Assembly: GCA_026874595.1 (NCBI GenBank)
Contig: CM049316.1
Span: forward strand, 31,789,339-31,853,338
Length of the DNA: 64,000 bases
Direction: 5' to 3'
Source of the DNA: Sipunculus nudus
Lineage: Eukaryota > Annelida > Sipuncula > Golfingiida > Sipunculidae
Positions 37,419 through 50,165 of the stretch are shown here, piece after piece. The notes beneath the pieces are model-generated. The model worked only from the letters and a program-made list of their open reading frames with translations, made no database searches and was not told the DNA's origin. Position 1 is the stretch's first letter, and each line of letters opens with the position of its first letter. The position numbers and the translations under genes are program-made.

Positions 37419-38126
37419 ATTGTGCCAAAAAGCAATTATGAAGGCATAATCCCTTTGCTTACACTTTGCTTATCCTTTGCTTATTCTTTGCTTACGGCAA
37501 AATCACAACAGAAATGCAGCATTTTCCTAAAAATACACACTGATATGACCCATAGGGAGACAGACGGGTTCCCTGGCTACACAGCAGTCCCGGTTAGTGA
37601 ACATTAATATAAAAAATAAGGGCAATATCGTTCAATCAAAACCGCAAATGTATATTTCAGCTATTTTTATAAAAGTCATTTATTGATTTCTTTGACCCAT
37701 TTTCCAATTTTAACACAATTTACCTACAGTGTTTTACCATTTCTGACATTATTAGACCCCCGTAAAGTCCAAAAATACATTATTTCTTCAGAAAATGGTG
37801 CCAAAAAGCAATTATGAAGGCATAATCCCTTTGCTTACCCTTTGCTTATGCTTTGCTTATTCTTTGCTTACGGCAAAATCACAGCGGAAATGGAGCATTT
37901 TCCTAAAAACAAACACTGATATGACAGATAGGGAGACAGACGGGTTCCCTGGCTACACAGCAGTCCCGGTTAGTGAACATTAATGTCAAAAGTAAGGGCA
38001 ATATCCTTTAATCAAAACCACAAATGTATGATTCTGCTTCTTTAAAAAAGTCATTAATTGATTCCTGGGACCCATTTTCTAATTTTAACAGAATTTAAAT
38101 ACAGTGTTTCACCATTTCTGACATTA

Positions 38127-38147
38127 TTAGACTTCCGCGAAGTCTAA
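38127..38147. repeat. Perfect 9-bp-arm dyad before monomer 38170
   Basis: TTAGACTTC, CGC, GAAGTCTAA: two 9-bp arms around a 3-nt centre. In most class B and C flanks the same place reads TTAGAC, nine bases, GTCTAA, so the dyad exists there with 6-bp arms. Copies of the perfect form are at 53132-53152 and 62700-62720. Confidence 0.85.
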
Positions 38148-38546
38148 AAATACATTATTTCTTCATAAAATGGTGCCAAAAAGCAATTATGAAGGCATAT
38201 TCCCTTTGCTTACCCTTTGCTTATGCTTTGCTTATTCTTTGCTTACGGCAAAATCACAACGGAAATGGAGCATTTTCCTAAAAATAAACACTGATATGAC
38301 CCATAGGGAGATAGACGGGGACTCTAACTGCACAGCATTCCCGGTTAGTGAACATTAATATCAAAAGTAAGGGCAATATCGTTCAATCAAAACCAGAAAT
38401 GTATAATTCTGCTTCTTGAAAAAAAATCATTTATTTATTCCTGGGACCCATTTTCTAATTTTCACAGAATTTACCTACAGCGTTTCAAAATTTCTGACGT
38501 TATTAGAGCCCCGCAAAGTCTAAAAATACATTATTGTCTTCAGAAA

Positions 38547-38923
38547 ATGGTGCCAAAAAGCAATTATGAAGGCATAATCCCTTTGCTTACCCTTTGCTTA
38601 TGCTTTGCTTATTCTTTGCTAATGGCAAAATCACAACAGAAATGCAGCAATTCCCTAAAAATACACACTAATATGACCCATAGGGAGACAGACGGGTCCC
38701 CTGGCTACACAGCAGTCCCGGTTAGTGAACATTAATATCAAAAATAAGGGCAATATCGTTCAATCAAAACCGCAAATGTATATTTCAGCTATTTTTATAA
38801 AAGTCATTTATTGATTTCTTGGACCCATTTTTCAATTTTAACACAATTTACCTACAGTGTTTTACTATTTCTGACATTATTAGACCCCCGCGAAGTCTAA
38901 AAATACATTATTGTCTTCAGAAA
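38547..38923 (+). repeat. Junction monomer of the 15,005-bp duplication
   Basis: The flank before it (TACAGCGTTTCAAAATTTC, GAGCCCCGCAAAG) equals that before 53552; the body is beta m3 (GCTAATGGC, CAATTCCC). The exchange falls in about 43 bp of identity at 38537-38579. Confidence 0.9.
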
Positions 38924-41378
38924 ATGGTGCCAAAAAGCAATTATGAAGGCATAATCCGTTTTCTTACCCTTTGCTTATGCTTTGCTTATTCTTTGCTTAC
39001 GGCAAAATCACAACGGAAATGGAGCATTTTCCTAAAAATACACACTAATATGACACATAAGGAGACAGACGGGTCCCCTGGCTACACAGCAGTCCCGGTT
39101 AGTGAACATTAATATCAAAAATGAGGGCAATATCGTTCAATCAAAACCGCAAATGTATATTTCAGCTATTTTTATAAAAGTCATTTATTGATTCCTGGGA
39201 CCTATTATCTAATTTTAAAAGAATTTACCTACAGTGTTTCACCATTTCTGACGTTATTAGAGCCCCGCAAAGTCTAAAAATACATTATTGTCTTCAGAAA
39301 ATGGTGCCAAAAGGCAATTATGAAGGCATAATCCCTTTGCTTACACTTTGCTTATGCTTTGCCTATTCTTTGCTTACGGCAAAATCACAACGGAAATGGA
39401 GCATTTTCCTAAAAATAAACACTGATATGACCCATAGGGAGATTGACGGGTCCTCTGGCTGCACAGCGTTCTCGGTTAGTGAACATTAATATCAAAAAGG
39501 AGGGCAATATCGTTCAATCAAAACCAGAAATGTATATTTCAGCTATTTTTATAAAAGTCATTTATTGATTCCTGGGACCTATTTTCTAATTTTAAAAGAA
39601 TTTACCTACAATGTTTCACCATTTCTGACGTTATTAGAGCCCCGCAAAGTCTAAAAATACATTATTGTCTTCAGAAAATGGTGCCAAAAAGCAATTATGA
39701 AGGCATAATCCCTTTGCTTAGACTTTGCTTATGCTTTGCTTATTCTTTGCTTACGGCAAAATCACAACAGAAATGCAGCATTTTTCTAAAAATACACACT
39801 GATATGACCCATAGGGAGACAGACGGGTTCCCTGGCTACACAGCAGTCCCGGTTAGTGAACATTAATATCAAAAATAAGGGCAATATCGTTTAATCAAAA
39901 CCGCAAATGTATATTTCAGCTATTTTTATAAAAGTCATTTATTGGTTTCTTGGACCCATTTTCCAATTTTAACACAATTTACCTACAGTGTTTTACCATT
40001 TCTGACATTATTAGACCCCCGTAAAGTCCAAAAATACATTATTTCTTCAGAAAATGGTGCCAAAAAGCAATTATGAAGGCATAATCCCTTTGCTTACCAT
40101 TTGCTTATGCTTTGCTTATTCTTTGCTTATGGCAAAATCACAACAGAAATGCAGCAATTCCCTAAAAATACACACTAATATGACCCATAGGAAGACAGAC
40201 GGGTCCCCTGGCTACACAGCAGTCCCGGTTAGTGAACATTAATATCAAAAATAAGGGCAATATCGTTCAATCAAAACCGCAAATGTATATTTCAGCTATT
40301 TTTATAAAAGTCATTTATTGATTTCTTGGACCCATTTTTCAATTTTAACACAATTTACCTACAGTGTTTTACTATTTCTGACATTATTAGACCACCGCTA
40401 AGTCTAAAAATACATTAATGTCTTCAGAAAATGGTGTCAAAAAGCAATTATGAAGGCATAATCCCTTTGCTTACACTTTGCTTATGCTTTGCTTATTCTT
40501 TGCTTACAGCAAAATCACAACGGAAATGGAGCATTTTCCTAAAAATAAACACTGATATGACCCATAGGGAGATAGACGGGTCCTCTGGCTGCAGAGCGTT
40601 CCCGGTTAGTGAACATTAATATCAAAAGTATGGGCAATATCGTTCAATCAAAACCAGAAATGTATATTTCAGCTATTTTTATAAAAGTCATTTATTGATT
40701 TCTTGGACCCATTTTTCAATTTTAACACAATTTACCTACAGTGTTTTACTATTTCTGACATTATTAGACCCCCGCGAAGTCTAAAAATACATTATTGTCT
40801 TCAGAAAATGGTGCCAAAAAGCAATTATGAAGGCATAATCCCTTTGCTTACACTTTGCTTATGCTTTGCTTATTCTTTGCTTACGGCAAAATCACAGCAG
40901 AAATGCAGCATTTTCCTAAAAGTACACACTGATATGACCCATAGGGAGACAGACGGGTTCCCTGGCTACACAGCTGTCCCGGTTAGTGAACATTAATATC
41001 AAAAATAAGGGCAATATCGTTCAATCAAAACCGCAAATGTATATTTCAGCTATTTTTATGAAAGTCATTTATTGGTTTCTTGGACCCATTTTCCAATTTT
41101 AACACAATTTACCTACAGTGTTTTACCATTTCTGACATTATTAGACCCCCGTAAAGTCCAAAAATACATTATTTCTTCAGAAAATGGTACCAAAAAGCAA
41201 TTATGAAGGCATAATCCCTTTGCTTACCCTTTGCTTATGCTTTGCTTATTCTTTGCTTATGGCAAAATCACAACAGAAATGCAGCATTTTCCTAAAAATA
41301 AACACTGATATGACCCATAGGAAGATAGACGGGTACTCTAACTGCACGGCAGTCCCGGTTAGTGAACATTAATATCAA

Positions 41379-41724
41379 TCCCTTTGCTTACCATTTGCTT
41401 ATGCTGTGCTTATTCTTTGCTTATGGCAAAATCACAACAGAAATGCAGCATTTTCCTAAAAATACACACTAATATAACCCATAGGGAGACAGACGGGTCC
41501 CCTGGCTACACAGCAGTCCCGGTTAGGGAACAATAATATCAAAAATAAGGGCAATATCGTTCAATCAAAACCGCAAATGTATATTTCAGCTATTTTTATA
41601 AAAGTCATTTATTGATTTCTTGGACCCATTTTTCAATTTTAAAAGAATTTACCTACAGTGTTTTACTATTTCTGACATTATTAGACCCCCGCGAAGTCTA
41701 AAAATACATTATTGTCTTTAGAAA
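41379..41724 (+). repeat. Residual monomer, copy 8
   Basis: Same junction, 15,005 bp after copy 6. Block D1 between them has none. Confidence 0.92.
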
Positions 41725-42851
41725 ATGGTGCCAAAAAGCAATTATGAAGGCATAATCCCTTTGCTTAGACTTTGCTTATGTTTTGCTTATTCTTTGCTTA
41801 CGGCAAAATCACAACAGAAATGCAGCGTTTTCCTAAAAATACACACTGATATGACCCATAGGGAGACAGACGGGTTCCCTGGCTACACAGCAGTCCCGGT
41901 TAGTGAACATTAATATCAAAAATAAGGGAATATCGTTCAATCAAAACCGCAAATGTATATTTCAGCTATTTTTATAAAAGTCATTTATTGGTTTCTTGGA
42001 CCCATTTTCCAATTTTAACACAATTTCCCTACAGTGTTTTACTATTTATGACATTATTAAACCCCTGTAAAGTCCAAAAATACATTATTTCTTCAGAAAA
42101 TGGTGTCAAAAAGCAATTATGAAGGCATAATCCCTTTGCTTACACTTTGCTTATGCTCTGCTTATTCTTTGCTTACGGCAAAATCACAACAGAAATGCAG
42201 CATTTTCCTAAAAATAAACACTGATATGACAGATAGGGAGACAGACGGGTTCCCTGGCTACACAGCAGTCCCGGTAAGTGAACATTAATATCAAAAGTAA
42301 GGGCAATATCCTTCAATCAAAACCACAAATGTTTAATTCTGCTTCTTTAAAAAAGTCATTAATTGATTACTGGGACCCATTTTCTAATTTTAACAGAATT
42401 TAAATACAGTGTTTCACCATTTCTGGCATTATTAGACCCCCGCGAAGTTTAAAAATACAATATTTCTTTATAAAATGGTGCCAAAAAGCAATTATTAAGG
42501 CATATTCCCTTTGCTTACCCTTTGCTTATGCTTTGCTTATTCTTTGCTTACGGCAAAATCACAACGGAAATGGAGCATTTTCCTAAAAATAAACACTGAT
42601 ATGACCCATAGGGAGATAGACGGGGACTCTGACTGCACAGCATTCCCGGTTAGTGAACATTAATATCAAAAGTAAGGGCAATATCGTTCAATCAAAACCA
42701 GAAATGTATAATTCTGCTTCTTGAAAAAAAATCATTTATTTATTCCTGGGACCCATTTTCTAATTTTCACAGAATTTACCTACAGTGTTTCACCATTTCT
42801 GACGTTATTAGAGCCCCGCAAAGTCTAAAAATACATTATTGTCTTCAGAAA

Positions 42852-45800
42852 ATGGTGCCAAAAAGCAATTATGAAGGCATAATCCCTTTGCTTAGACTTT
42901 GCTTATGCTTTGCTTATTCTTTGCTTACGGCAAAATCACAACGGAAATGGAGCATTTTCCTAAAAATAAACACTGATATGACCCATAGGGAGATTGACGG
43001 GTCCTCTGGCTGCACAGCGTTCTCGGTTAGTGAACATTTATATCAAAAGTAAGGGCAATATCGTTCAATCAAAACCAGAAATGTATATTTCAGCTATTTT
43101 TATAAAAGTCATTTATTGATTCCTGGGACCTATTTTCTAATTTTAAAAGAATTTACTTACAGTGTTTCACCATTTCTGACGTTATTAGAGCCTGCAAGGT
43201 CTAAAAATACATTATTGTCTTCAGAAAATGGTGCCAAAAAGCAATTATGAAGGCATAATCCCTTTGCTTAGACTTTTCTTATGCCTTGCTTATTCTTTGC
43301 TTACGGCAAAATCACAACAGAAATGCAGCATTTTCCTAAAAATACACACTGATATGACCCATAGGGAGACAGACGGGTTCCCTGGCTACACAGCAGTCCC
43401 GGTTAGTGAACATTAATATCAAAAATAAGGGCAATATCTTTCAATCAAAACCGCAAATGTATAGTTCAGCTATTTTTATAAAAGTCATTTATTGGTTTCT
43501 TGGACCCATTTTCCAATTTTAACACAATTTACCTACAGTGTTTTAACATTTCTGACATTATTAGACCCCCGTAAAGTCCAAAAATACATTATTTCTTCAG
43601 AAAATGGTGCCAAAAAGCAATTATGAAGGCATAATCCCTTTGCTTACCCTTTGCTTATGCTTTGCTTATTCTTTGCTAATGGCAAAATCACAACAGAAAT
43701 GCAGCAATTCCCTAAAAATACACACTAATATGACCCATAGGGAGACAGACGGGTCCCCTGGCTACACAGCAGTCCCGGTTAGTGAACATTAATATCAAAA
43801 ATAAGGGCAATATCGTTCAATCAAAACCGCAAATGTATATTTCAGCTATTTTTATAAAAGTCATTTATTGATTTCTTGGACCCATTTTTCAATTTTAACA
43901 CAATTTACCTACAGTGTTTTACTATTTCTGACATTATTAGACCCCCGCGAAGTCTAAAAATACATTATTGTCTTCAGAAAATGGTGCCAAAAAGCAATTA
44001 TGAAGGCATAATCCGTTTTCTTACCCTTTGCTTATGCTTTGCTTATTCTTTGCTTACGGCAAAATCACAACGGAAATGGAGCATTTTCCTAAAAATACAC
44101 ACTAATATGACACATAAGGAGACAGACGGGTCCCCTGGCTACACAGCAGTCCCGGTTAGTGAACATTAATATCAAAAATGAGGGCAATATCGTTCAATCA
44201 AAACCGCAAATGTATATTTCAGCTATTTTTATAAAAGTCATTTATTGATTCCTGGGACCTATTATCTAATTTTAAAAGAATTTACCTACAGTGTTTCACC
44301 ATTTCTGACGTTATTAGAGCCCCGCAAAGTCTAAAAATACATTATTGTCTTCAGAAAATGGTGCCAAAAGGCAATTATGAAGGCATAATCCCTTTGCTTA
44401 CACTTTGCTTATGCTTTGCCTATTCTTTGCTTACGGCAAAATCACAACGGAAATGGAGCATTTTCCTAAAAATAAACACTGATATGACCCATAGGGAGAT
44501 TGACGGGTCCTCTGGCTGCACAGCGTTCTCGGTTAGTGAACATTAATATCAAAAAGGAGGGCAATATCGTTCAATCAAAACCAGAAATGTATATTTCAGC
44601 TATTTTTATAAAAGTCATTTATTGATTCCTGGGACCTATTTTCTAATTTTAAAAGAATTTACCTACAATGTTTCACCATTTCTGACGTTATTAGAGCCCC
44701 GCAAAGTCTAAAAATACATTATTGTCTTCAGAAAATGGTGCCAAAAAGCAATTATGAAGGCATAATCCCTTTGCTTAGACTTTGCTTATGCTTTGCTTAT
44801 TCTTTGCTTACGGCAAAATCACAACAGAAATGCAGCATTTTTCTAAAAATACACACTGATATGACCCATAGGGAGACAGACGGGTTCCCTGGCTACACAG
44901 CAGTCCCGGTTAGTGAACATTAATATCAAAAATAAGGGCAATATCGTTTAATCAAAACCGCAAATGTATATTTCAGCTATTTTTATAAAAGTCATTTATT
45001 GGTTTCTTGGACCCATTTTCCAATTTTAACACAATTTACCTACAGTGTTTTACCATTTCTGACATTATTAGACCCCCGTAAAGTCCAAAAATACATTATT
45101 TCTTCAGAAAATGGTGCCAAAAAGCAATTATGAAGGCATAATCCCTTTGCTTACCATTTGCTTATGCTTTGCTTATTCTTTGCTTATGGCAAAATCACAA
45201 CAGAAATGCAGCAATTCCCTAAAAATACACACTAATATGACCCATAGGAAGACAGACGGGTCCCCTGGCTACACAGCAGTCCCGGTTAGTGAACATTAAT
45301 ATCAAAAATAAGGGCAATATCGTTCAATCAAAACCGCAAATGTATATTTCAGCTATTTTTATAAAAGTCATTTATTGATTTCTTGGACCCATTTTTCAAT
45401 TTTAACACAATTTACCTACAGTGTTTTACTATTTCTGACATTATTAGACCACCGCTAAGTCTAAAAATACATTAATGTCTTCAGAAAATGGTGTCAAAAA
45501 GCAATTATGAAGGCATAATCCCTTTGCTTACACTTTGCTTATGCTTTGCTTATTCTTTGCTTACAGCAAAATCACAACGGAAATGGAGCATTTTCCTAAA
45601 AATAAACACTGATATGACCCATAGGGAGATAGACGGGTCCTCTGGCTGCAGAGCGTTCCCGGTTAGTGAACATTAATATCAAAAGTATGGGCAATATCGT
45701 TCAATCAAAACCAGAAATGTATATTTCAGCTATTTTTATAAAAGTCATTTATTGATTTCTTGGACCCATTTTTCAATTTTAACACAATTTACCTACAGTG

Positions 45801-47908
45801 TTTTACTATTTCTGACATTATTAGACCCCCGCGAAGTCTAAAAATACATTATTGTCTTCAGAAAATGGTGCCAAAAAGCAATTATGAAGGCATAATCCCT
45901 TTGCTTACACTTTGCTTATGCTTTGCTTATTCTTTGCTTACGGCAAAATCACAGCAGAAATGCAGCATTTTCCTAAAAGTACACACTGATATGACCCATA
46001 GGGAGACAGACGGGTTCCCTGGCTACACAGCTGTCCCGGTTAGTGAACATTAATATCAAAAATAAGGGCAATATCGTTCAATCAAAACCGCAAATGTATA
46101 TTTCAGCTATTTTTATGAAAGTCATTTATTGGTTTCTTGGACCCATTTTCCAATTTTAACACAATTTACCTACAGTGTTTTACCATTTCTGACATTATTA
46201 GACCCCCGTAAAGTCCAAAAATACATTATTTCTTCAGAAAATGGTACCAAAAAGCAATTATGAAGGCATAATCCCTTTGCTTACCCTTTGCTTATGCTTT
46301 GCTTATTCTTTGCTTATGGCAAAATCACAACAGAAATGCAGCATTTTCCTAAAAATAAACACTGATATGACCCATAGGAAGATAGACGGGTACTCTAACT
46401 GCACGGCAGTCCCGGTTAGTGAACATTAATATCAATCCCTTTGCTTACCATTTGCTTATGCTGTGCTTATTCTTTGCTTATGGCAAAATCACAACAGAAA
46501 TGCAGCATTTTCCTAAAAATACACACTAATATAACCCATAGGGAGACAGACGGGTCCCCTGGCTACACAGCAGTCCCGGTTAGGGAACAATAATATCAAA
46601 AATAAGGGCAATATCGTTCAATCAAAACCGCAAATGTATATTTCAGCTATTTTTATAAAAGTCATTTATTGATTTCTTGGACCCATTTTTCAATTTTAAA
46701 AGAATTTACCTACAGTGTTTTACTATTTCTGACATTATTAGACCCCCGCGAAGTCTAAAAATACATTATTGTCTTTAGAAAATGGTGCCAAAAAGCAATT
46801 ATGAAGGCATAATCCCTTTGCTTAGACTTTGCTTATGTTTTGCTTATTCTTTGCTTACGGCAAAATCACAACAGAAATGCAGCGTTTTCCTAAAAATACA
46901 CACTGATATGACCCATAGGGAGACAGACGGGTTCCCTGGCTACACAGCAGTCCCGGTTAGTGAACATTAATATCAAAAATAAGGGAATATCGTTCAATCA
47001 AAACCGCAAATGTATATTTCAGCTATTTTTATAAAAGTCATTTATTGGTTTCTTGGACCCATTTTCCAATTTTAACACAATTTCCCTACAGTGTTTTACT
47101 ATTTCTGACATTATTAAACCCCTGTAAAGTCCAAAAATACATTATTTCTTCAGAAAATGGTGTCAAAAAGCAATTATGAAGGCATAATCCCTTTGCTTAC
47201 ACTTTGCTTATGCTCTGCTTATTCTTTGCTTACGGCAAAATCACAACAGAAATGCAGCATTTTCCTAAAAATAAACACTGATATGACAGATAGGGAGACA
47301 GACGGGTTCCCTGGCTACACAGCAGTCCCGGTAACTGAACATTAATATCAAAAGTAAGGGCAATATCCTTCAATCAAAACCACAAATGTTTAATTCTGCT
47401 TCTTTAAAAAAGTCATTAATTGATTACTGGGACCCATTTTCTAATTTTAACAGAATTTAAATACAGTGTTTCACCATTTCTGGCATTATTAGACCCCCGC
47501 GAAGTTTAAAAATACAATATTTCTTTATAAAATGGTGCCAAAAAGCAATTATTAAGGCATATTCCCTTTGCTTACCCTTTGCTTATGCTTTGCTTATTCT
47601 TTGCTTACGGCAAAATCACAACGGAAATGGAGCATTTTCCTAAAAATAAACACTGATATGACCCATAGGGAGATAGACGGGGACTCTGACTGCACAGCAT
47701 TCCCGGTTAGTGAACATTAATATCAAAAGTAAGGGCAATATCGTTCAATCAAAACCAGAAATGTATAATTCTGCTTCTTGAAAAAAAATCATTTATTTAT
47801 TCCTGGGACCCATTTTCTAATTTTCACAGAATTTACCTACAGTGTTTCACCATTTCTGACGTTATTAGAGCCCCGCAAAGTCTAAAAATACATTATTGTC
47901 TTCAGAAA
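42852..47908 (+). repeat. Beta-subtype HOR, complete, 5,057 bp
   Basis: All anchors equal those of beta copy 3 (27847-32903) plus 15,005. The two private variants of copy 3, TATTTCTGAC before m12 and GTAACTGAAC at its end, are present here near 47100 and 47334. This is the second copy inside the 15,005-bp duplication. Confidence 0.95.
46436..46781 (+). repeat. Residual monomer, copy 9
   Basis: Same junction, 15,005 bp after copy 7. Confidence 0.92.
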
Positions 47909-48284
47909 ATGGTGCCAAAAAGCAATTATGAAGGCATAATCCCTTTGCTTAGACTTTGCTTATGCTTTGCTTATTCTTTGCTTACGGCAAAATCACAACG
48001 GAAATGGAGCATTTTCCTAAAAATAAACACTGATATGACCCATAGGGAGATTGACGGGTCCTCTGGCTGCACAGCGTTCTCGGTTAGTGAACATTTATAT
48101 CAAAAGTAAGGGCAATATCGTTCAATCAAAACCAGAAATGTATATTTCAGCTATTTTTATAAAAGTCATTTATTGATTCCTGGGAGCTATTTTCTAATTT
48201 TAAAAGAATTTACTTACAGTGTTTCACCATTTCTGACGTTATTAGAGCCTGCAAGGTCTAAAAATACATTATTGTCTTCAGAAA

Positions 48285-48661
48285 ATGGTGCCAAAAAGCA
48301 ATTATGAAGGCATAATCCCTTTGCTTAGACTTTTCTTATGCCTTGCTTATTCTTTGCTTATGGCAAAATCACAACAGAAATGCAGCAATTCCCTAAAAAT
48401 ACACACTAATATGACCCATAGGGAGACAGACGGGTCCCCTGGCTACACAGCAGTCCCGGTTAGTGAACATTAATATCAAAAATAAGGGCAATATCGTTCA
48501 ATCAAAACCGCAAATGTATATTTCAGCTATTTTTATAAAAGTCATTTATTGATTTCTTGGACCCATTTTTCAATTTTAACACAATTTACCTACAGTGTTT
48601 TACTATTTCTGACATTATTAGACCCCCGCGAAGTCTAAAAATACATTATTGTCTTTAGAAA
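48285..48661 (+). repeat. Hybrid monomer m2/m3 in block D2
   Basis: Same fusion as at 33280, carried by the 15,005-bp duplication. Confidence 0.9.
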
Positions 48662-49791
48662 ATGGTGCCAAAAAGCAATTATGAAGGCATAATCCGTTTT
48701 CTTACCCTTTGCTTATGCTTTGCTTATTCTTTGCTTACGGCAAAATCACAACGGAAATGGAGCATTTTCCTAAAAATACACACTAATATGACACATAAGG
48801 AGACAGACGGGTCCCCTGGCTACACAGCAGTCCATGTTAGTGAACATTAATATCAAAAATGAGGGCAATATCGTTCAATCAAAACCGCAAATGTATATTT
48901 CAGCTATTTTTATAAAAGTCATTTATTGATTCCTGGGACCTATTATCTAATTTTAAAAGAATTTACCTACAGTGTTTCACCATTTCTGACGTTATTAGAG
49001 CCCCGCAAAGTCTAAAAATACATTATTGTCTTCAGAAAATGGTGCCAAAAGGCAATTATGAAGGCATAATCCCTTTGCTTACACTTTGCTTATGCTTTGC
49101 CTATTCTTTGCTTACGGCAAAATCACAACGGAAATGGAGCATTTTCCTAAAAATAAACACTGATATGACCCATAGGGAGATAGACGGGTCCTCTGGCTGC
49201 ACAGCGTTCCCGGTTAGTGAACATTAATATCAAAAGTAAGGGCAATATCGTTCAATCAAAACCAGAAATGTATATTTCAGCTATTTTTATAAAAGTCATT
49301 TATTGATTTCTTGGACCCATTTTTCAATTTTAACACAATTTACCTACAGTTTTTTACCATTTCTGACATTATTAGACCCCTGCGAAGTCTAAAAATACAT
49401 GATTTCTTCAGAAAATGGTGCCAAAAAGCAATTATGAAGGCATAATCCCTTTGCTTACCCTTTGCTTATGCTTTGCTTATTCTTTGCTTACGGCAAAATC
49501 ACAACGGAATTGGAGCATTTTCCTAGAAATAAACACTGATATGACCCATAGGGAGATAGACGGAGACTCTGACTGCACAGCAGTCCCGGTTAGTGAACGT
49601 TAATATCAAAAATAAGGGCAATATCGTTCAATCAAAACCGCAAATGTATATTTCAGCTATTTTTATAAAAGTCATTTATTGGTTTCTTGGACCCATTTTC
49701 CAATTTTAACACAATTTCCCTACAGTGTTTAACCATTTCTGACATTATTAGACCCCCTGTAAAGTCCAAAAATACATTATTTCTTCAGAAA

Positions 49792-50165
49792 ATGGTGCCA
49801 AAAAGCAATTATGAAGGCATAATCCCTTTGCTTACCCTTTGCTTATGCTTTGCTTATTCTTTGCTTACGGCAAAATCACAGCGGAAATGGAGCATTTTCC
49901 TAAAAATAAACACTGATATGACAGATAGGGAGACAGAGGGTTCCCTGGCTACACAGCAGTCCCGGTTAGTGAACATTAATGTCAAAAGTAAGGGCAATAT
50001 CCTTCAATCAAAACCACAAATGTATAATTCTGCTTCTTTAAAAAAGTCATAAATTGATTAAAGGGACCCATTTTCTAATTTTAACAGAATTTAAATACAG
50101 TGTTTCACCATTTCTGACATTATTAGACCCCCGCGAAGTCTAAAAATACATTATTTCTTCAGAAA
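49792..50165 (+). repeat. D-type monomer with 1-bp body deletion, copy 2
   Basis: Copy of the monomer at 34787 within block D2. Confidence 0.88.

Larger units (their letters stand above)
32904..38546 (+). repeat. Divergent block D1, 5,643 bp, 15 monomers
   Basis: Anchors are 32904, 33280, 33657, 34034, 34410, 34787, 35161, 35538, 35915, 36291, 36666, 37041, 37419, 37795 and 38170. It opens with m1, an m2/m3 fusion and m4- and m5-like monomers, then runs into types absent from the main HOR. It has no residual monomer. An internal ~3,009-bp (8-monomer) period shows as 34787/35161/35538 against 37795/38170/38547 (front part). Private mutations are more frequent than in the beta units: the frame-shifted 34787, GGGATCTATT near 36562, altered words in 36666, and the decayed 37041. 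This suggests a segment that escaped recent homogenisation. Confidence 0.9.
23575..38579 (+). repeat. 15,005-bp segmental duplication, left copy
   Basis: This segment holds m3-m13 of beta copy 2, all of beta copy 3, block D1 and the start of the next monomer. Every anchor recurs 15,005 bp to the right, with rare private variants conserved in both copies. The chosen edges are one placement within about 40 bp of sequence identity between the recombining monomers. Confidence 0.9.
38547..42851 (+). repeat. Beta HOR, partial (m3-m13), 4,305 bp
   Basis: Anchors are 38547, 38924, 39301, 39678, 40054, 40431, 40808, 41184, 41725, 42100 and 42475. These equal m3 to m13 of beta copy 2 plus 15,005. The first monomer is a junction: its upstream flank is D-type, and its body from about 38580 is m3 with the beta-specific GCTAATGGC. 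Confidence 0.93.

Noticed and set aside
32904-38546. Mobile element insertion as the origin of the D block
   Set aside because: Its monomers are ordinary satellite copies aligned end to end with the array; no terminal repeats, target-site duplication or foreign sequence.
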